Assembly: GCA_004134985.1 (NCBI GenBank)
Contig: REGQ01000016.1
Coordinates: forward strand, 60,674 to 124,673
Source: Paenibacillaceae bacterium
GTDB lineage: Bacteria; Bacillota; Bacilli; Paenibacillales; Paenibacillaceae
Direction: 5' to 3'
DNA length: 64,000 nt
Shown here: positions 62,262-64,000 of the stretch, piece after piece
How the letters are laid out: each line of letters starts with the position of its first letter
How positions within the stretch are numbered: the first letter of the stretch is position 1
Notes under the pieces: generated by a model
Database searches by the model: none
What the model saw: only the letters and a program-made list of their open reading frames with translations
Told to the model about the DNA's origin: nothing
Translations under genes and position numbers: made by a program

Positions 62262-62283
62262 AGGGGCTGGTTTCACAGCCCCT
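62262..62283 (-). terminator. Possible weak terminator of the LRR gene
   Basis: AGGGGCTG and CAGCCCCT form an 8-bp stem with a 6-base loop just past the LRR stop. There is no T tract. Confidence 0.35.
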
Positions 62284-62293
62284 GTTTAGCTTT

Positions 62294-63319
62294 TTACATC
62301 AGAATATTTGAAAGGTGTGCAAGCGCCATTGAGCGTATCCGGTTTTCTTCAGCAATATTCTCGTAGAGAAGCTGCTCTTTACCCGCTTCAAACATGCGCT
62401 TGCGCATGGCGGCAATCCGGCCTTTATTGGAATCAATAAAACGGAAGTCTACCTGTCGCAGACAATTCATTTCTGTTAAACCATCCAAGGATTCCGCCGT
62501 TATTCCCTTATGAATCTCTTTAAGTTCCAAAACCTCCAACCGGTCCGCAGTCCACAGGTTCTCAATCTCCCGCAATGATTTCATGAAATCCAGCTCAAGC
62601 TGCCGGAGATTGTTCATGTTGGAGAAATCGCACAGCCGCTCGATTTTGGGCAGCGACAGGTGAAGGTACACAAGATTATGCAATGCCCCTAGTGCATCAA
62701 TAGTTGTCAGATTGCGGACGGAGGACAGTCTCAGCATACTTATATTCGATTCAGCCAATACATCCAGGGAACCGTTCAAGGTACAGCTGTCGATTGCCAA
62801 ATACGCCATCAGCGGCAAGTCTACAACAAAATCCAGCTGGTCGATCGCACAGTTCAGAATAAGGGTATTTAGCATCATGCAGTCCGCAATCGGTGATAGA
62901 TCATCAAATTTACCACTGAGCGAAAGATATTTTAACAGTTTATAATGCCGAATGAAATCGAGATTTTGCGTTTTTTTTGAGTTTATTTTAAGAAATTCCA
63001 TTCGCTGCATCGCACCTAGCATACTCAGGTCATGTTGCTGCTGGAGATCCAGTTGCATAGCGGCGACATGCTTTAATCCGGCGAGTGTCTCCAGAAATTT
63101 GTCAGTATAGCGACCTTTCTCCTCTGTATTATAGATATACAAAATAAGGTCTGGTCGTCTGGCAAACACCTGTTCATCCAGTTTCAGCAGATCGTCTGTT
63201 TCGTCTAACCCGACCATAAAACTGATCGTGGCCCGGTTCCGCAGCTGGCTGACAGCGCTGTTCATTTTGTCTGTGGTCCAGGGAACCCCGCTCATCGAAG
63301 CTGCCCACGGTTCACTCAT
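62294..63319 (-). CDS. Leucine-rich-repeat protein
   Basis: 341 residues with no signal peptide or membrane segment. From about residue 85 to 290 Leu-rich repeats of roughly 22 residues follow one another (HYKLLKYLSLSGKFDDLSPI; ALGALHNLVYLHLSLPKIER; NMNNLRQLELDFMKSLREIE). The first 80 residues form a separate N-terminal region, and the end (GRIAAMRKRMFEAGKEQLLY) is helical. Such cytoplasmic LRR proteins bind partner proteins; the partner is unknown. The start is the ATG at 63319. Confidence 0.75.
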   Translation of the reverse strand: MSEPWAASMSGVPWTTDKMNSAVSQLRNRATISFMVGLDETDDLLKLDEQVFARRPDLILYIYNTEEKGRYTDKFLETLAGLKHVAAMQLDLQQQHDLSMLGAMQRMEFLKINSKKTQNLDFIRHYKLLKYLSLSGKFDDLSPIADCMMLNTLILNCAIDQLDFVVDLPLMAYLAIDSCTLNGSLDVLAESNISMLRLSSVRNLTTIDALGALHNLVYLHLSLPKIERLCDFSNMNNLRQLELDFMKSLREIENLWTADRLEVLELKEIHKGITAESLDGLTEMNCLRQVDFRFIDSNKGRIAAMRKRMFEAGKEQLLYENIAEENRIRSMALAHLSNILM

Positions 63320-63635
63320 TCATGATCACTCTCCATTACTTGAAATGTTATTAGACCATTGTATATGAAGAAGATGGTCATGAGAAGCAGAAGATTTGCA
63401 TGCCATGGGGCATGCTGGCAGTTGGAGCAATTGCAACAACATTACCTCATTGTCCACTAGATCTTTGATCACTACTGTTTCCCGAATTAGCCAAGAGAGA
63501 TCGTCGCAAGTACAAGACGCTATTGTGAGTATTTTTGAATCGTCAGATCAAGATTGACTACTTTCTCCAAGTAGGATTACAATATATGGAATGCCGTGGA
63601 GGGAAACTCTGTCGAAATAGTATGGAGGTTTATAA
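63320..63635. other. Gene-free stretch with short frame fragments
   Basis: No intact gene. On the plus strand a short frame ending near 63474 reads ICMPWGMLAVGAIATTLPHC, a hydrophobic piece like the end of a membrane helix, without a start or ribosome site. The upstream region of the LRR gene must lie here, but no clean promoter is visible. Confidence 0.35.
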
Positions 63636-64000
63636 TACTACGACTCTTACAAGAAGAGCTACACTAAGGGATATGATCGTTCTGCGGTAACCGCATTGCA
63701 ACCAGCCGTACAACAAGCTGAGAACAGCCGCGCGGTGCAAATAATGGCTATCGGCGTTGTACATGAGCATTGTCATAACCTTCGAGGCAATTTCGCCGCG
63801 CTGTTCGTAATAATGGAAAGGTGAAAATTGTAAAAGTGATGGTGAAATCGGAAGTAGAACTTATAATTCTGGCTCAAAGCCGAAATTAGCGGTTGAGGGA
63901 TTCGGGTTAGTGGGGGACCTTGCTCTAAACATTCCTGTAGACGCTAAGAAATGGCGTTGGACAAAAAAAGGAACGCCTCGTATGATGGAGGTGTCAACGG
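63636..64000 (+). pseudogene. Frameshifted coding remnant at the right edge
   Basis: Two plus-strand frames read as protein. 63636-63824, between TAA and TGA: KSYTKGYDRSAVTALQPAVQ, then AENSRAVQIMAIGVVHEHC. 63814-64000, after a TAA and still open at the edge: GENCKSDGEIGSRTYNSGSK, then AVEGFGLVGDLALNIPVDAK. They overlap in a way that suggests one frameshift in a former gene. The second part has the look of the end of a secreted or toxin-type domain, but I cannot name the family. Confidence 0.35.

Overview
The window looks like a Paenibacillus-type chromosome (Bacillales, low-to-middle GC). The clues are strong AGGAGG ribosome sites, TTG and GTG starts, many AraC-family regulators, YesM/YesN-type two-component systems, S-layer-homology and stalk-domain exported proteins, an accessory SecA, and sugar ABC importers without their own ATPase. 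I see no rRNA, tRNA, CRISPR array or intact insertion sequence.

Layout. 1-7.1 kb, mostly minus strand: an AraC regulator overlapping a lipoprotein gene, an accessory SecA, and an ABC-2 exporter pair behind an unusual regulator (degenerate ABC ATPase domain joined to LytTR). A copy of an early secA segment lies at the head of that regulator. 7.1-16.1 kb: a stalk-domain protein, a Crp/Fnr regulator followed by a perfect but ownerless Fnr-type site, an OmpR-type two-component pair divergent from an SLH-domain surface protein, and an APH-like kinase. 16.3-29.9 kb: an iron/siderophore block. It holds an AraC regulator in one frame with a binding lipoprotein, a large esterase, a PchR/YbtA-like regulator with a binding lipoprotein and two exporter-fold ABC half-transporters (IrtAB/YbtPQ type), a Btr-like regulator carrying its own binding domain, and a FeuA-like lipoprotein interrupted by an in-frame TGA. 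Fur-like boxes precede the lipoproteins. 30-39 kb: gene debris, an array of palindromes 51 bp apart, a three-gene ABC-2 exporter and miscellaneous single genes.

39.2-49.8 kb: a polysaccharide-use block. It has a CcpA-site-preceded beta-helix glycosidase with a CBM6-like tail, a YesMN-like sensor and regulator, a binding lipoprotein, two permeases, a 29-codon reading frame and an FAD oxidoreductase. 50.1-60.1 kb: a ROK regulator and one long operon (permease, binding protein, permease, HPS-like aldolase/decarboxylase, two zinc dehydrogenases, an MMSDH-like aldehyde dehydrogenase, a TIM-barrel isomerase). A near-identical operator-like element stands before the regulator and before the operon. 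No kinase is present, and the HPS-like enzyme has Glu where the family's phosphate-loop Arg is expected, so the pathway may run on unphosphorylated intermediates and may be undescribed. 60.2-64 kb: two small-molecule kinases, an LRR protein and broken coding fragments at the right edge.

The strongest leads are the kinase-less sugar operon, the binding protein paired with exporter-fold transporters, the regulator/lipoprotein single frame with an internal Fur-controlled promoter, the pseudo-ABC-LytTR regulator with its secA fragment, and a 120-bp dispersed element with inverted-repeat ends.
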